Notes: a model not told the origin generated them from the letters alone. A stretch of DNA of 41,642 bases from Rouxiella silvae (GCF_002093625.1 NZ_MRWD01000052.1:1-41642), one strand, 5' to 3'; shown: positions 25,351 through 37,591, counted from the stretch's first letter. Translations and numbers: made by a program.

Positions 25351-27198
25351 ATGAGAAGATTAGTGACAACGTTGGTTATTTTACTGGTGGTTATTATTGC
25401 CGGTATGACCTCGCTGGTTTTTTTGATTAACCCGAATGACTTCCGTGATTACATGGTCAATCGGGTTGAGCAAAAAAGCGGTTATAGACTGGCAATTGAT
25501 GGTGAACTTCGCTGGCACGTCTGGCCGCAGCTCAGTATTTTGGCAGGTCAAACCTCTCTTACTGCACCGGGTGCCAAAGAGCCGGTTGTCAGCGCCGAGA
25601 ACATGCGTCTTGACGTTCGTCTCCTGCCATTGCTCTCGCATCAGCTTTCAATTAAACAGGTCATGCTCAAAAGCGCCGTTATCCGCCTTACGCCTGACAG
25701 CGAGGCCAATGAGCCGGACGCGCCTATTGCGCCGGCCATAAATTCAGGCAACGAAGGCATTGTTGATACGCAAAGCGGTTGGAAGTTTGACATCGGCCGT
25801 CTGAACGTAGCCGACAGTCTGCTTATCTGGCAGCGCGCCAAAAGCGATCAGGTCAACGTGCGCGACATTAACCTGCAAATGGACCAAAACGACCAACGTC
25901 AGGCGAATATCAAACTCTCGAGCCGCATCAATCGTGACCAGCGTGACCTCACATTGAACGTTGAGGCGACGCTCAATATGCAAAATTATCCTCGCCAGTA
26001 CTCTGCCGACATTACTAACCTGACTTACAAACTCAGCGGTGCGGATATTCCAGCCAACGGCATTGCCGGGCAGGCCAGCCTGAATGCCAGCTATCAGCAA
26101 AGCAACAACACGGTTACGCTGAATAAACTTGCGGTATCCGCCAACGATAACCAGTTAACCGGCAGCGGTCAGGCTGTGTTGACCGACTTACCTGACTACC
26201 AGTTGAATTTACAGTCCGATAAAATGGACCTAGACGCCATTTCCGGCTGGCAACCCAACGGCAGCGACAGTGCTCAGCAAAAGGCGCAGGCGGTGACATC
26301 GGCGCCGGTGATTGCACGTGACATTGACGCACAGCAGGACAGCCTGTCGGTATTGACCGGTTTTAATGCGTTACTCAGTCTCAAGGCCGTGGATGTGACC
26401 TATCGCGGACTAAAAATTCACAATCTTGATCTTCAGGCGCAGAATCGCGTCGGCCATGTACAGCTTTCTACACTCAGCGGCAGCATGGGTAACGGTACCT
26501 TCTCACTGCCGGGTACGCTTGATGCAACCGGCCCACGTCTGATGGCCAATCTGTCGCCTGACCTGAAAAATATCGAGATTAGCGACCTGCTGCGTGCCTA
26601 TAATTTGCCTCAGGTGATGACCGGCAACTTCAGCATGCAGGGCGAAATGGGCGGCAGAGGGCTTTCAATAGAAGATTTTAACAGTAATTGGCAGGGTAAC
26701 GCGCAAATGGCGATGACCAATGCCCACCTCAACGGCTTGAACATTCAGCAGTTGGTGCAGCAGGGGATAAGTCGCAGCAACAATCGCGTGCAGGGCCAGC
26801 AGCGCTATGAATACTACAGTGAGTTCCAGCAAATGCAGGCGCAGGGTGCGCTGAAAAACGGCGTGCTTAATCTAAATGACATCAGCGCTGATGCCAGCAT
26901 GATGGGCATTAAGGGCAGTGGAACGGTTAATTTCCCTGGCAAAATGGCGGACATGAATCTGCTGGTGAGAGTCTCCGGCGGCTGGCAGGGCGACAACGCC
27001 TTGATCAACATGCTGCAAAAAACGGATATTCCTTTCCGCGTGTATGGCCCGTGGGATCAACTGAACTATGAGCTGAAAGCCGATCAGATTCTACGCCAGC
27101 AAATGCAGCAGGAAGCCCGCAATGCGATTCAGAGTTGGATTGACAAGAACTCAGACAATAAAGAGATTCAGGACAATAAGTCGTTGTTGAAAAAATAG
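25351..27198 (+). CDS. asmA: AsmA, inner-membrane-anchored lipid-homeostasis protein
   Basis: 615-aa protein of the AsmA family (E. coli AsmA 617 aa). One N-terminal transmembrane helix (about residues 4-27, TLVILLVVIIAGMTSLVF) anchors a long beta-rich periplasmic region. AsmA-like proteins belong to the repeating beta-groove bridge proteins proposed to move phospholipids between the membranes, and E. coli asmA affects outer-membrane assembly. The C-terminal domain with FQMQAQGALKNGVLNLNDIS-like repeats is typical. It follows dcd by 46 bp and ends before a strong terminator. Confidence 0.94.
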   Translation: MRRLVTTLVILLVVIIAGMTSLVFLINPNDFRDYMVNRVEQKSGYRLAIDGELRWHVWPQLSILAGQTSLTAPGAKEPVVSAENMRLDVRLLPLLSHQLSIKQVMLKSAVIRLTPDSEANEPDAPIAPAINSGNEGIVDTQSGWKFDIGRLNVADSLLIWQRAKSDQVNVRDINLQMDQNDQRQANIKLSSRINRDQRDLTLNVEATLNMQNYPRQYSADITNLTYKLSGADIPANGIAGQASLNASYQQSNNTVTLNKLAVSANDNQLTGSGQAVLTDLPDYQLNLQSDKMDLDAISGWQPNGSDSAQQKAQAVTSAPVIARDIDAQQDSLSVLTGFNALLSLKAVDVTYRGLKIHNLDLQAQNRVGHVQLSTLSGSMGNGTFSLPGTLDATGPRLMANLSPDLKNIEISDLLRAYNLPQVMTGNFSMQGEMGGRGLSIEDFNSNWQGNAQMAMTNAHLNGLNIQQLVQQGISRSNNRVQGQQRYEYYSEFQQMQAQGALKNGVLNLNDISADASMMGIKGSGTVNFPGKMADMNLLVRVSGGWQGDNALINMLQKTDIPFRVYGPWDQLNYELKADQILRQQMQQEARNAIQSWIDKNSDNKEIQDNKSLLKK

Positions 27199-27232
27199 CG
27201 ATTCAATCGTCTCGTTAAGCCGTTATCAGTGA

Positions 27233-27266
27233 TTCGGCGCGGTATACCTCTACCGCGCCGAACGTT
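27233..27266. terminator. Bidirectional terminator between asmA and yegH
   Basis: TTCGGCGCGGTA (27233-27244) and TACCGCGCCGAA (27251-27262) form a perfect 12-bp stem with a 6-base loop, followed by CGTTT. It lies between two convergent stop codons, so it can serve both genes. Confidence 0.8.
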
Positions 27267-27276
27267 TCATCTCCCC

Positions 27277-28863
27277 TTAAACTTCATAATCGTTTTCGAC
27301 CGGCTTCAACGGCGTTATCTTCACTTTGAGAATTCGGTGGCTGCTGACTTCGAGAGGCTCAAACAGATAGTTATCAATGTGTAACTGCGCCCCTTGCTGC
27401 GGAATATTTTGCGCATACTCCATCAGCAAACCGGCAATAGTGTGGTATTCGCGTTTTTCATCTATTGGCAGCGGCAGGTACATCACCAGGTCATCCAGCG
27501 GCATGTAACCGTTGGCTATCCAACTTCCGTCCGCCAACTGCACAATATCGTGACGCGCATCCAACGTGGCCGAAGATTCAGGCAGGCTACCGGCGATGGT
27601 TTCCATTACATCGGTCAATGTAACGACGCCTTCAACCGAACCAAACTCGTCAACCACAAAAGCGAAATGGGTCTTAGCTTGCCTAAACTGCTCAAGCGCG
27701 GCCAACAATGACAGCTGTTCCGGAAAGATAAGCGGCTGCTTGATAAGGGCTTTTAAGTCTAGCGCGTTGTGCAGCAACTGCTGTTTCAGTAAATCAACCA
27801 CGTGAACCACGCCGAGCGGGGCATCGGTTGAGCTGTCTTCGGTAACAAGAATGCGCGTGTGCTGATTGTTGGCAATTTGCTGAGTCAATATATCCGGCGG
27901 GTCATTAAGCTCGAGATTATCGACGTCGTGACGCGAAGTCATGACGCTGCTAACCGAACGCTGAGCTAATCCCAGCACCCGTTCGATCATATGCCGTTCC
28001 TGCTGATTAAAAATCGCATGCTCTTCACGATCGATGTCGGCAATCATACTTGAGGAGTGCGAGTCTAATTCTGCCTCTTCGTGTTTGCCGCGCAGCACCC
28101 GCAATACTGTCTCTGCGGTGCGCTCGCGCAGCGAACGGCTGGAAGAGAGAAAGCGTCGACGGTTAAACTGTGCAAGCTGATTGAGCATTTCAATCATTAC
28201 CGAGAAGCCAATCGCCGCATAGAGATAACCTTTCGGAATGTAATAGCCGAAGCCCTCTGCCACCAGGCTAAAGCCAATCATCAGCAGGAAACTCAAACAC
28301 AGAATAACAATAGTGGGATGGTCGTTAACGAAACGCGTTAATGGGCGACTGGCCAGCAACATTAGCGCAATAGCAATACAGACTGCGGCCATCATCACAG
28401 GAAGATGTTCAACCATGCCCACGGCGGTAATGACCGAGTCGAGTGAGAACACCGCATCCAGTACGACGATTTGCGCGACAACGGGCCAAAATTTCGCTCG
28501 ACTACCTTGTTGGGTGTTTTCCTCGTCTTTACCTTCTAAACGTTCATTAAGTTCGGTCGTCGCTTTAAACAGCAGGAATAGACCCCCGGCAAGCATGATC
28601 AGGTCACGCGCGCTGAAGGCGTGAGACAAAACGGTGATAAGCGGTCGGGTGAGGGTAGAGAGCCATGAAATGGATGCCAGCAGTAGCAGGCGCATAACCA
28701 AGGCCAATAAAAGGCCGGTTACGCGTGCGCGTTCACGTTGCTGCCGGGGGAGTTTGTCGGCAAGAATAGCGATAAAGATCAGATTGTCGATGCCCAAAAC
28801 AATCTCGAGGATCACCAGGGTTGCCAGCCCTACCCAAATCGACGGATCGGCTACCCATTCCAT
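27277..28863 (-). CDS. yegH: TerC/CBS/CorC-HlyC domain membrane protein YegH
   Basis: 528-aa inner-membrane protein matching E. coli YegH (527 aa). The N-terminal TerC domain (about 1-220, seven helices) has the acidic membrane motifs [11 protein letters not shown] and [19 protein letters not shown] pair of CBS domains (about 300-425; [33 protein letters not shown]) and a C-terminal CorC/HlyC transporter-associated domain follow. TerC proteins are implicated in metal, chiefly manganese, export; the YegH role is not established. I used MEWVAD at 28863, as in E. coli, instead of an open extension of 13 codons. Confidence 0.93.
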   Translation of the reverse strand: MEWVADPSIWVGLATLVILEIVLGIDNLIFIAILADKLPRQQRERARVTGLLLALVMRLLLLASISWLSTLTRPLITVLSHAFSARDLIMLAGGLFLLFKATTELNERLEGKDEENTQQGSRAKFWPVVAQIVVLDAVFSLDSVITAVGMVEHLPVMMAAVCIAIALMLLASRPLTRFVNDHPTIVILCLSFLLMIGFSLVAEGFGYYIPKGYLYAAIGFSVMIEMLNQLAQFNRRRFLSSSRSLRERTAETVLRVLRGKHEEAELDSHSSSMIADIDREEHAIFNQQERHMIERVLGLAQRSVSSVMTSRHDVDNLELNDPPDILTQQIANNQHTRILVTEDSSTDAPLGVVHVVDLLKQQLLHNALDLKALIKQPLIFPEQLSLLAALEQFRQAKTHFAFVVDEFGSVEGVVTLTDVMETIAGSLPESSATLDARHDIVQLADGSWIANGYMPLDDLVMYLPLPIDEKREYHTIAGLLMEYAQNIPQQGAQLHIDNYLFEPLEVSSHRILKVKITPLKPVENDYEV

Positions 28864-29384
28864 ATCGCCATTTAACCTTACTCGACGCGGTGAAGCCCGC
28901 ATGATGAATAATGGTCGCTGAAAAGGTAAATTTCAAATTTAAATCAGATAGCTAACCTTAATTCATCTCATTGTCATGTTGCGCATGATGTCCTGATTGA
29001 TAGAAAAAGCAGCAACTGACAACATAACCCCTTTATTTAGCCTATTTTTCATAAAAAAAAGTCAATCTTGGGTAACAATCTTATTTTTTTATGGTTGACT
29101 TACAGTCATACTTAACCTGCTGTTATGGTGTTATTTGTGAAACGCATTAAGAAAAAAATCGCGTGGGCATGAATGATTTCGTAGTGATAAGACAACATCT
29201 TATTCAGGCAAAGGACTGTCGGTCGAACCTGCAAAAGCAAGGCTAGGGTCTATACTTTGCTTAAGTGATTTATTGGGTAGTAGAAGCAATTGCTTAAGTA
29301 TCTTCAGTTAGTAAAGCGGTGAACAAGCCATGGCAAACCGCTGGCTGAATTTTAATCTTATGGTGTTGAGGAGTATCTCTTACA
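28864..29384. promoter_or_regulatory. 521-bp control region upstream of yegH and the galU-type gene
   Basis: No gene is visible in this AT-rich spacer between divergent genes. Two promoter-like elements face the galU-type gene: an extended -10 (TGTTATGGT, 29121-29129) with TTGACT upstream at non-standard spacing, and TCTATACTTT (-10 hexamer TATACT at 29251-29256), which resembles the sigma-S preferred -10. Neither is decisive. The leader from 29260 to 29384 is long for an ordinary 5' UTR. Confidence 0.4.
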
Positions 29385-30272
29385 ATGTTAAAAGCTGTTA
29401 TCCCAGTTGCCGGACTTGGCACACGTATGTTGCCAGCAACAAAGGCTATTCCAAAAGAAATGTTGCCTATTGTTGATAAGCCACTGATTCAGTACATCGT
29501 TAACGAATGTGCTGCCGCCGGCATTAAAGAAATCATCCTGGTGACTCACTCGTCTAAAAATGCGATTGAAAACCATTTCGACACATCTTTTGAACTTGAA
29601 AGCATGCTGGAATCCCGCGTGAAGCGCCAGTTGCTGGAAGAGATTCAATCTATCTGCCCGAAAGGCGTGACCATCATGAACGTGCGCCAGGGCCAGTCCA
29701 AAGGTCTGGGTCATGCTGTTCTGTGCGCGCGCCCTTTGATTGGCGATGCACCTTTTGCCGTATTGCTTCCAGACGTTCTGATGGATGAAGTCTCGTGCGA
29801 CCTGCGCAAAGACAATCTGGCAGCAATGTTGAAGCGTTTCGACGAAACGGGCAACAGCCAGGTTATGGTTGAAGAAGTACCCGAAGAAGACGTGTCCAAG
29901 TACGGCGTGGTTGACTGCAATGGCGTTGAAGGCGAACAAGGCAAAAGTACGCCAATGAAAGCCATCGTTGAGAAGCCAGACCGTAAAGATGCGCCATCTA
30001 ACCTGGCGGTAGTCGGGCGCTATGTCTTCAACAAGGATATCTGGCCACTGCTGGAAATCACCCCTTACGGTGCCGGTAACGAAATTCAGCTGACAGATGC
30101 TATCGCGCTGTTGATGAAAAAAGAGACGGTTGAAGCCTTCACCATGACCGGTCGTTCACACGACTGTGGCGACAAGCTGGGCTACATGAAAGCCTTCGTT
30201 GAATATGGCCTGCGTCATAAAGCAACGGGCGAACAGTTCAAAACTTGGCTGAACGAGTTAATCGCTAAGTAA
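29385..30272 (+). CDS. galU: UTP-glucose-1-phosphate uridylyltransferase (GalU/GalF type)
   Basis: 295-aa nucleotidyltransferase making UDP-glucose from UTP and glucose-1-phosphate. The active-site motif [19 protein letters not shown] is complete, unlike E. coli GalF (GLGMHMLP). [20 protein letters not shown] and [20 protein letters not shown] also resemble GalU more than GalF. Its position before an O-antigen cluster is that of galF in E. coli. It therefore looks like an active GalU-type enzyme in the galF slot. UDP-glucose feeds UDP-galactose synthesis for the Gal-based O-antigen downstream. A terminator follows at once. Confidence 0.9.
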   Translation: MLKAVIPVAGLGTRMLPATKAIPKEMLPIVDKPLIQYIVNECAAAGIKEIILVTHSSKNAIENHFDTSFELESMLESRVKRQLLEEIQSICPKGVTIMNVRQGQSKGLGHAVLCARPLIGDAPFAVLLPDVLMDEVSCDLRKDNLAAMLKRFDETGNSQVMVEEVPEEDVSKYGVVDCNGVEGEQGKSTPMKAIVEKPDRKDAPSNLAVVGRYVFNKDIWPLLEITPYGAGNEIQLTDAIALLMKKETVEAFTMTGRSHDCGDKLGYMKAFVEYGLRHKATGEQFKTWLNELIAK

Positions 30273-30300
30273 GATTTGTTGATCTCGTCAGTAAAAAATG

Positions 30301-30334
30301 AAAGCACCGTAGCGATGTATGCGGTGCTTTTTTT
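30301..30334 (+). terminator. Rho-independent terminator after the galU-type gene
   Basis: AAAGCACCG (30301-30309) and CGGTGCTTT (30322-30330) form a 9-bp stem with a 12-base loop, followed by a run of seven T. Confidence 0.9.
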
Positions 30335-30863
30335 ATGCACTAGAATCAATGTGTACTTTTTATCTTCAGGTATTACTTGTGCATAATTGTGTGTAACGCA
30401 TCGTGTTTTTCAACTATTTTTTTAATCTTTATTTAAAATTGTTTAGCGTCTCCATAAATCCCCCTCTATGTTATATAATAGCCGCGCAAAAAAGCGCTAT
30501 TTTTAAGCTGATTACTCTACGTTTAGCGAAAACGTTGCAGATGTGTAGCATACTTGGGTAGGCAATGGGATAAGTCAGGTGATTCTTAGAGATAGGGATC
30601 GCTAATATAGGTAGATTGACTGATTAATATTGCTGGTTTGAATGAACGCAAAATGCATTCACCGCGACGGGTAAAATTTCAAGCAGCCGTTGGATGAGCT
30701 CGAAAGACCTCATTTTGCCGCGTACTCTGGTTGCCGCACCGCCAGGGGCGGTAGCATGGTTAACTGAAAATAATGAGTCCTGGCGCATTGATTTGGGTGA
30801 TAGCGCTGTTTGCTAAATTATGCCCAAGCGCTGGTGTAAATTTCAATAAAAACAGAGAGTTAT
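30335..30863 (+). promoter_or_regulatory. Long leader region of the O-antigen operon
   Basis: The spacer between the galU terminator and wzm is 529 bp and has no gene. A TATAAT at 30474-30479 in an AT-rich setting is the best promoter candidate, although the -35 region is poor. It would give a leader of about 380 nt that ends in the JUMPstart element. GCAAAATG (30648-30655) and CATTTTGC (30711-30718) are inverted copies that could fold the leader just ahead of JUMPstart. Confidence 0.5.
30720..30758 (+). promoter_or_regulatory. JUMPstart element with ops (RfaH recruitment site)
   Basis: The 39-bp stretch follows the JUMPstart consensus, with CTCTGGT near its 5' end and GCCAGGGGCGGTAGC near its 3' end. 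Its last 12 bases, GGCGGTAGCATG (30747-30758), match the ops sequence GGCGGTAGYNTG at all but one position. RfaH binds paused RNA polymerase at ops and suppresses termination, so the six-gene O-antigen operon that starts 105 bp downstream is expected to need RfaH. Confidence 0.93.
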
Positions 30864-31631
30864 ATGAAGTATAGTCTAGGGTATCTTCTCGATTTGGCTA
30901 CGGTCATCACTGAGAAAGAATTAAAAGTTAGATATAAGAGCAGTTTCTTTGGATACTTGTGGTCAATTGCCAATCCATTACTTTTTGCCATGATCTATTA
31001 CTTTATCTTTAAACTGATCATGCGTGTACAGATTCCAAACTATACCGTATTTATCATTTCAGGTTTGTTCCCGTGGCAGTGGTTTGCTAGCTCAACGTCG
31101 AACTCTCTATTTTCATTCATTGCCAATGCGCAGATCATCAAGAAAACGGTCTTTCCTCGCTCAATTATCCCGTTCAGTAACGTACTCATGGAATGTCTAC
31201 ATTTCCTGTGTACCATACCGGTAATTATTGTTTTCCTTTACATTTATGGAATGAGTCCCTCTTGGGATTGGATTTGGGGCGTGCCGCTGATTGGTATTGC
31301 GCAAATGGCCTTCACGCTGGGAATAGCGCTAACTCTCTCAACGTTGAATCTGTTTTTCAGGGATCTCGAAAGATTTATCACCCTTGGCATCATGCTGCTG
31401 TTCTACTGCACGCCAATTCTATACGCGGGAGATATGATACCTCAACAGTATCACTGGCTGATTGACTATAATCCATTGGCTAATATGATCTTGAGCTGGA
31501 GAGACTTGTTCATGAATGGCGTGATTAATTATCATGAAGTTTTCATGCTCTATGGTTATGCAGTCATATCACTTCTGATCGGCTCCTTCGTATTTAATAA
31601 GTTAAAATACAGATTTGCAGAGATACTATAA
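30864..31631 (+). CDS. wzm: O-antigen ABC transporter permease Wzm
   Basis: 255-aa inner-membrane ABC-2 type permease with about six helices. The early amphipathic segment KELKVRYKSSFFGYLWSIAN and the PFSNVLMECLHFL region are typical of polysaccharide exporters. With Wzt it flips the finished undecaprenyl-linked O-polysaccharide to the periplasm. First gene after JUMPstart; GAGAG lies upstream of the ATG. Its TAA overlaps the wzt ATG (TAATG), so the two are translationally coupled. Codon use is visibly more AT-rich than in the flanking housekeeping genes, as is usual for O-antigen loci. Confidence 0.92.
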   Translation: MKYSLGYLLDLATVITEKELKVRYKSSFFGYLWSIANPLLFAMIYYFIFKLIMRVQIPNYTVFIISGLFPWQWFASSTSNSLFSFIANAQIIKKTVFPRSIIPFSNVLMECLHFLCTIPVIIVFLYIYGMSPSWDWIWGVPLIGIAQMAFTLGIALTLSTLNLFFRDLERFITLGIMLLFYCTPILYAGDMIPQQYHWLIDYNPLANMILSWRDLFMNGVINYHEVFMLYGYAVISLLIGSFVFNKLKYRFAEIL

Positions 31632-32371
31632 TGAGTGCTGTTATTGAGTTTGTGAACGTCACGAAAAGATATCCCCTTTATCATCATATTGGTTCTGGGA
31701 TAAAAGAGCTTATTTTTAATCCAAAACGAGCACTCAGCTTACTCACAGGCAGAAGCTACCTCGCTATAGAAGATATTAATTTTCAAGTGATGAAGGGTGA
31801 GTCTGTAGCCTTAATTGGACGTAACGGTGCCGGTAAAAGTACGTCTTTAGGACTCGTTGCGGGCGTAATGAGGCCGTCATCAGGTCAAGTCAAAGTGAGT
31901 GGCCGCGTTGCCTCGATGCTTGAGTTGGGCGGTGGATTTCACCCTGAGCTTACGGGTCGTGAAAACATCCGTCTTAATGCAGTTCTCCTCGGATTACGTA
32001 GAAAAGAGCTGAACCAAAGATTAGATAAAATAATAGAGTTTTCAGAGCTTGGTGAGTTTATCGACGAGCCGATCCGTGTTTATTCCAGCGGCATGTTAGC
32101 TAAACTAGGCTTCTCGGTAATTAGCCAGGTAGACCCTGATATTTTAATCATCGATGAAGTGTTGGCCGTAGGTGATATTGCATTTCAGCGAAAGTGCTTA
32201 AATACAATTGAAGATTTTAAAAGAAAAGGCGTAACTATCCTGTTCGTGAGTCATAACTTGTCTGATGTTGAGAAAGTGTGCGACAAAGTGATATGGATTG
32301 AAAATCATCGACTTAAGCAAATGGGCCCGGCCCATGAAGTGATTGCCAGCTACAAAGAAGCTATGTCTTAA
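31631..32371 (+). CDS. wzt: O-antigen ABC transporter ATPase Wzt, short form
   Basis: 246-aa ATPase of the polysaccharide exporter family. Walker A (IGRNGAGKST, about 69-78), signature (VYSSGMLAKLGFS) and Walker B with ILIIDEVLAVGD are intact. It lacks the extra C-terminal carbohydrate-binding domain that the longer Wzt proteins of E. coli O8/O9a use to recognise a chain-end modification. It therefore fits the D-galactan I type of exporter, in which export is coupled to synthesis without a dedicated terminating residue. Confidence 0.92.
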   Translation: MSAVIEFVNVTKRYPLYHHIGSGIKELIFNPKRALSLLTGRSYLAIEDINFQVMKGESVALIGRNGAGKSTSLGLVAGVMRPSSGQVKVSGRVASMLELGGGFHPELTGRENIRLNAVLLGLRRKELNQRLDKIIEFSELGEFIDEPIRVYSSGMLAKLGFSVISQVDPDILIIDEVLAVGDIAFQRKCLNTIEDFKRKGVTILFVSHNLSDVEKVCDKVIWIENHRLKQMGPAHEVIASYKEAMS

Positions 32372-32411
32372 TTATTTTGTTAATCCTAATTTGATCTTGA
32401 CGGATTTTTGA

Positions 32412-34304
32412 ATGAAAAATATTAATATTTACACCTGCCACCATAAGCCGAGTGCTTTTTTATCAAGCGATTTGATTACGCCTATTCACGTTGGCAAGGC
32501 CAACAGTTTTAATGAAATAGGTTGTGCTGGTGATGAGACCGGTGAAAATATATCTTTTAAAAACCCCTTTTACTGCGAATTGACCGCGCAGTATTGGGTA
32601 TGGAAAAATGCGGCTCCAAGCGACTATGTCGGATTTATGCACTATCGTCGCCATCTGAATTTTTCTGCTGATCAAGGTAAACCAGAAGATAACTGGGGGG
32701 TAGTGAACTATCCTGAGATTACGTCAGAATACGAAAAAATCTTTGGTTTAGACAGTGAGTCTATAGCATCTTGTATTGGTGATTACGACATTATCCTGCC
32801 TAAAAAATGGAGCGTTAAAGCGGCGGGCAGTAGCAATAATTACCAGCACTATAAAATATCCAACTACCTGCATATCAAAGATTACCAAGCTGCGATCGAC
32901 GTATTGCTAAAACGCCATCCGGAATATTATCAGGCAGTAAAAGAGTTTAACGCTGCTTCCGATGGTTATTATACCAATATGTATGTTATGACTCAGGCAT
33001 TATTTACCGAGTATTCTGCGTGGCTGTTCGGCATCTTCGACGATCTTGAAAATGAAATTTCATTTGATAATTATAATGCTCAAGAAAAAAGAGTTATTGG
33101 GCATATCTCTGAAAGATTGTTCAATATCTTTGTTATCTATAAATCATCCGTAACACCCCTCAAAGTTAAAGAGGTTCAGCGTACTTTTATCTCGCAGGAA
33201 ACGTTTAACGGGGTTATTGAGCCATTTTACAAGACTCACTCTGTACCCTTGGTCATCTGTTTTGACGACAACTATGCGATGAGCGGCGGCGCTCTGATTA
33301 ACTCCATTGTTAAAAATAGTTCTTCCGATAAAAATTATGACATCGTCATTCTCGAAAATGGCGTTTCACAAAGAAATAAAGGCCGGCTGAAAGAATTAGT
33401 CAAAGAGCATTCAAATATAAACGTTCGTTTCTTTGACGTTAATGCCTTCAGCGAACTTAAAGGGGTATACACGCGAGCCCACTTTAGTGCGGCTACCTAT
33501 GCGCGACTGTTTATCCCACAACTTTTCAAAAAATTTCCACGCGTACTGTTTATTGATGCCGATACTGTCGTCGAAAGCGATGTTGCAGAAATCTTAGATT
33601 TAGATATCGGTAACAACCTTGTTGCTGCTGTAAAAGATATCGTGATGGAAGGGTTTGTTAAGTTTAATGCCATTGCTCAGTCCGACAGTGGTGTTCAAAC
33701 CGCGGCTCAGTATTTAAAAACCAGTTTGCTGATGGAAGATCCAGATAAGTATTTCCAAGCGGGTATTATCTTGTTCAATGTCGAAGTGATGAACCAAGAG
33801 AATACTTTTTCCAAGTTAATGGAAAGCATGAAAGAGAAAAACTACTGGTTCCTCGATCAAGACATAATGAATAAAGTCTTCTATAACAGAGTGCATTATT
33901 TGCCGCTGTGCTGGAATGTTTATCACGGTAACGGAAATACTGACGACTTCTTCCCTAATCTGAAGTTTTCAACGTATATGAGTTTCCTTGATGCGCGTAG
34001 AAACCCAAAAATGATCCACTACGCGGGCGAAAACAAACCGTGGAATACCTCAAACGTGGACTTTTTCGATAATTTCTTGAAGAACATCCACAATACTCCA
34101 TGGGAAAAAGATGTCTATGAGCGTCTGCTTTCTCACGGTACAAAAAGCACGGACCCGGCGATGCCATTGCCGAGCGTATTACTGCAAACCAAAATTAAAC
34201 GTAAGTTGATGCCACATTTTAACAAGTTTGCGCCTATTGGTTCTCGCCGTAGAAGCTCAGTCAGCAAATTTTACTATAAAATTAGACGCATCGTTTTAGG
34301 CTAA
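32412..34304 (+). CDS. wbbM: WbbM, dual-domain galactan polymerase (DUF4422/GT111 + GT8)
   Basis: 630-aa glycosyltransferase. Residues about 1-270 are the DUF4422 domain (INIYTCHHKPSAFLSSD, YWVWKNA and FMHYRRHLNF), the family GT111 galactofuranosyltransferase. Residues about 280-560 are a GT8 galactopyranosyltransferase domain (VPLVICFDDNYAMSGGALIN, ARLFIPQLFKKFPRVLFIDA and DTVVES, with the Asp-Ala-Asp metal site). The basic C-terminal tail (from about 590) probably binds the membrane. This two-domain order and length match Klebsiella O2a WbbM, which polymerises alternating Galp and Galf. It follows wzt by 40 bp and has a weak ribosome binding site. Confidence 0.92.
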   Translation: MKNINIYTCHHKPSAFLSSDLITPIHVGKANSFNEIGCAGDETGENISFKNPFYCELTAQYWVWKNAAPSDYVGFMHYRRHLNFSADQGKPEDNWGVVNYPEITSEYEKIFGLDSESIASCIGDYDIILPKKWSVKAAGSSNNYQHYKISNYLHIKDYQAAIDVLLKRHPEYYQAVKEFNAASDGYYTNMYVMTQALFTEYSAWLFGIFDDLENEISFDNYNAQEKRVIGHISERLFNIFVIYKSSVTPLKVKEVQRTFISQETFNGVIEPFYKTHSVPLVICFDDNYAMSGGALINSIVKNSSSDKNYDIVILENGVSQRNKGRLKELVKEHSNINVRFFDVNAFSELKGVYTRAHFSAATYARLFIPQLFKKFPRVLFIDADTVVESDVAEILDLDIGNNLVAAVKDIVMEGFVKFNAIAQSDSGVQTAAQYLKTSLLMEDPDKYFQAGIILFNVEVMNQENTFSKLMESMKEKNYWFLDQDIMNKVFYNRVHYLPLCWNVYHGNGNTDDFFPNLKFSTYMSFLDARRNPKMIHYAGENKPWNTSNVDFFDNFLKNIHNTPWEKDVYERLLSHGTKSTDPAMPLPSVLLQTKIKRKLMPHFNKFAPIGSRRRSSVSKFYYKIRRIVLG

Positions 34305-36364
<2,060 letters not shown>

Positions 36365-36377
36365 CTGGTGGTTTCAG

Positions 36378-37508
36378 ATGAAGAAAGTATGTTACATCAT
36401 AAATTCAGATTGGTACTTTGAGCTGCATTGGATAGAAAGAGCATTGGCAGCCAAGATGGCAGGGTATGAAGTTCATGTTATTTGCCACTTCGAAGGAGAG
36501 GACGTTAAGTCCCGTCTCGAGGGACAAGGTTTTATATGCCATAACTCTGAGGTTGCCGCTCAATCTTACAATCCTTTAGGGTTTATCGTCACCTTTACTA
36601 AAATTTGGGCCATGCTCAAAAAACTAAACCCGGAAATTTTGCACTGTATTACGATTAAATCAACGGTAACTGGGGGTATTTATGCCAAAGTACGTTCTAG
36701 GCCCGTTGTGTTGAGTTTTGCCGGTTTGGGGCGTGTATTTGATCACTCAAAAGGCATACATAATCTATTACGGTTCTGCACTTTAGCTGTGTACAGGTAT
36801 ATTGCCAAAAATAAAAAAGCCACATTAGTTTTTGAACATGAATTTGACAGAGATACGTTACTTTCATTAACCGGTATTGATATTAATCAGACGCTGGTGA
36901 TTGATGGGGCGGGTATTAACACAGAAGAATATCCCTATTCTACAGAGCCAGGTACTACTCTGCCGGTTGTACTTTTTGCCAGCCGAATGCTGTGGAGTAA
37001 AGGGTTAGGTGATTTAATTACTGTTAAAAAATCGCTTGAAAAGTCTGACATACACTTCCAATTAAACGTTGCCGGTATCATTTCCAGCGCTGACGCCGAT
37101 GCCATACCCCTAAGCACCATCGAACAATGGCATCAGGAAGGCTCTATAAACTGGCTAGGCAGAAGTAATAATGTCAGCCAACTGATTAAAGAGGCCAATA
37201 TTGTTGCTTTACCCTCAACGTATTCGGAGGGCGTACCGCGAATATTGCTAGAGGCGGCCTCTATTGGGAGAGCATCGCTGACTTATGATGTTGGGGGGTG
37301 TAAAAGTATTGTTCACAATGGTGAAAATGGGTTTCTTATCGAAAAGAAAAATTTGATTGAGCTCGAAAATAAAATGAAGATTCTACTATTGCAACCCGAC
37401 GTTCGCCATCGAATGGGACTTGTGGGGCGCAGTCTGGCGCTAAATAAGTTCTCATCTTCTAGGGTGATTTTAAAAACCTTAGATCTGTACCATAGGACTG
37501 AGGCTTAG
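36378..37508 (+). CDS. wbbO: WbbO, family-4 glycosyltransferase starting the galactan chain
   Basis: 376-aa GT4 (GT-B fold) enzyme, the size of Klebsiella WbbO. The N-terminus is MKKVCYIINSDWYFELHWIE. The C-terminal donor domain has the GT4 E-x7-E pattern in STYSEGVPRILLEAASIGRA, and VLFASRMLWSKGLGDLI opens the domain. In the Klebsiella O2a pathway WbbO adds the first galactose residues to GlcNAc-PP-undecaprenol, after which WbbM polymerises; WecA makes the carrier elsewhere. It is the last gene of the six-gene operon and ends before a bidirectional terminator. Confidence 0.87.
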   Translation: MKKVCYIINSDWYFELHWIERALAAKMAGYEVHVICHFEGEDVKSRLEGQGFICHNSEVAAQSYNPLGFIVTFTKIWAMLKKLNPEILHCITIKSTVTGGIYAKVRSRPVVLSFAGLGRVFDHSKGIHNLLRFCTLAVYRYIAKNKKATLVFEHEFDRDTLLSLTGIDINQTLVIDGAGINTEEYPYSTEPGTTLPVVLFASRMLWSKGLGDLITVKKSLEKSDIHFQLNVAGIISSADADAIPLSTIEQWHQEGSINWLGRSNNVSQLIKEANIVALPSTYSEGVPRILLEAASIGRASLTYDVGGCKSIVHNGENGFLIEKKNLIELENKMKILLLQPDVRHRMGLVGRSLALNKFSSSRVILKTLDLYHRTEA

Positions 37509-37542
37509 TTTTCTTGCCTGATAGAGCTTTACATAATTTTGC

Positions 37543-37583
37543 AAAAAAAGGCCTCTAAGTCTTACGATTTAGGGGCCTTTTTT
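37543..37583. terminator. Bidirectional terminator between wbbO and the acyltransferase gene
   Basis: AAAAAAAGGCC (from 37543) pairs with GGCCTTTTTT (to 37583) around an inner CTAA/TTAG extension and a short loop. The A-run and T-run let it work on both strands between the two convergent genes. Confidence 0.85.
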
Positions 37584-37591
37584 AAAGGGGC

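Noticed and set aside
28864-28902. 13-residue N-terminal extension of YegH
   Set aside because: The protein aligns with E. coli YegH from [10 protein letters not shown]; the upstream part has no similarity or ribosome binding site.
32463-32675. Minus-strand ORFs inside the O-antigen genes
   Set aside because: Antisense shadows of well-supported coding sequences without similarity of their own.
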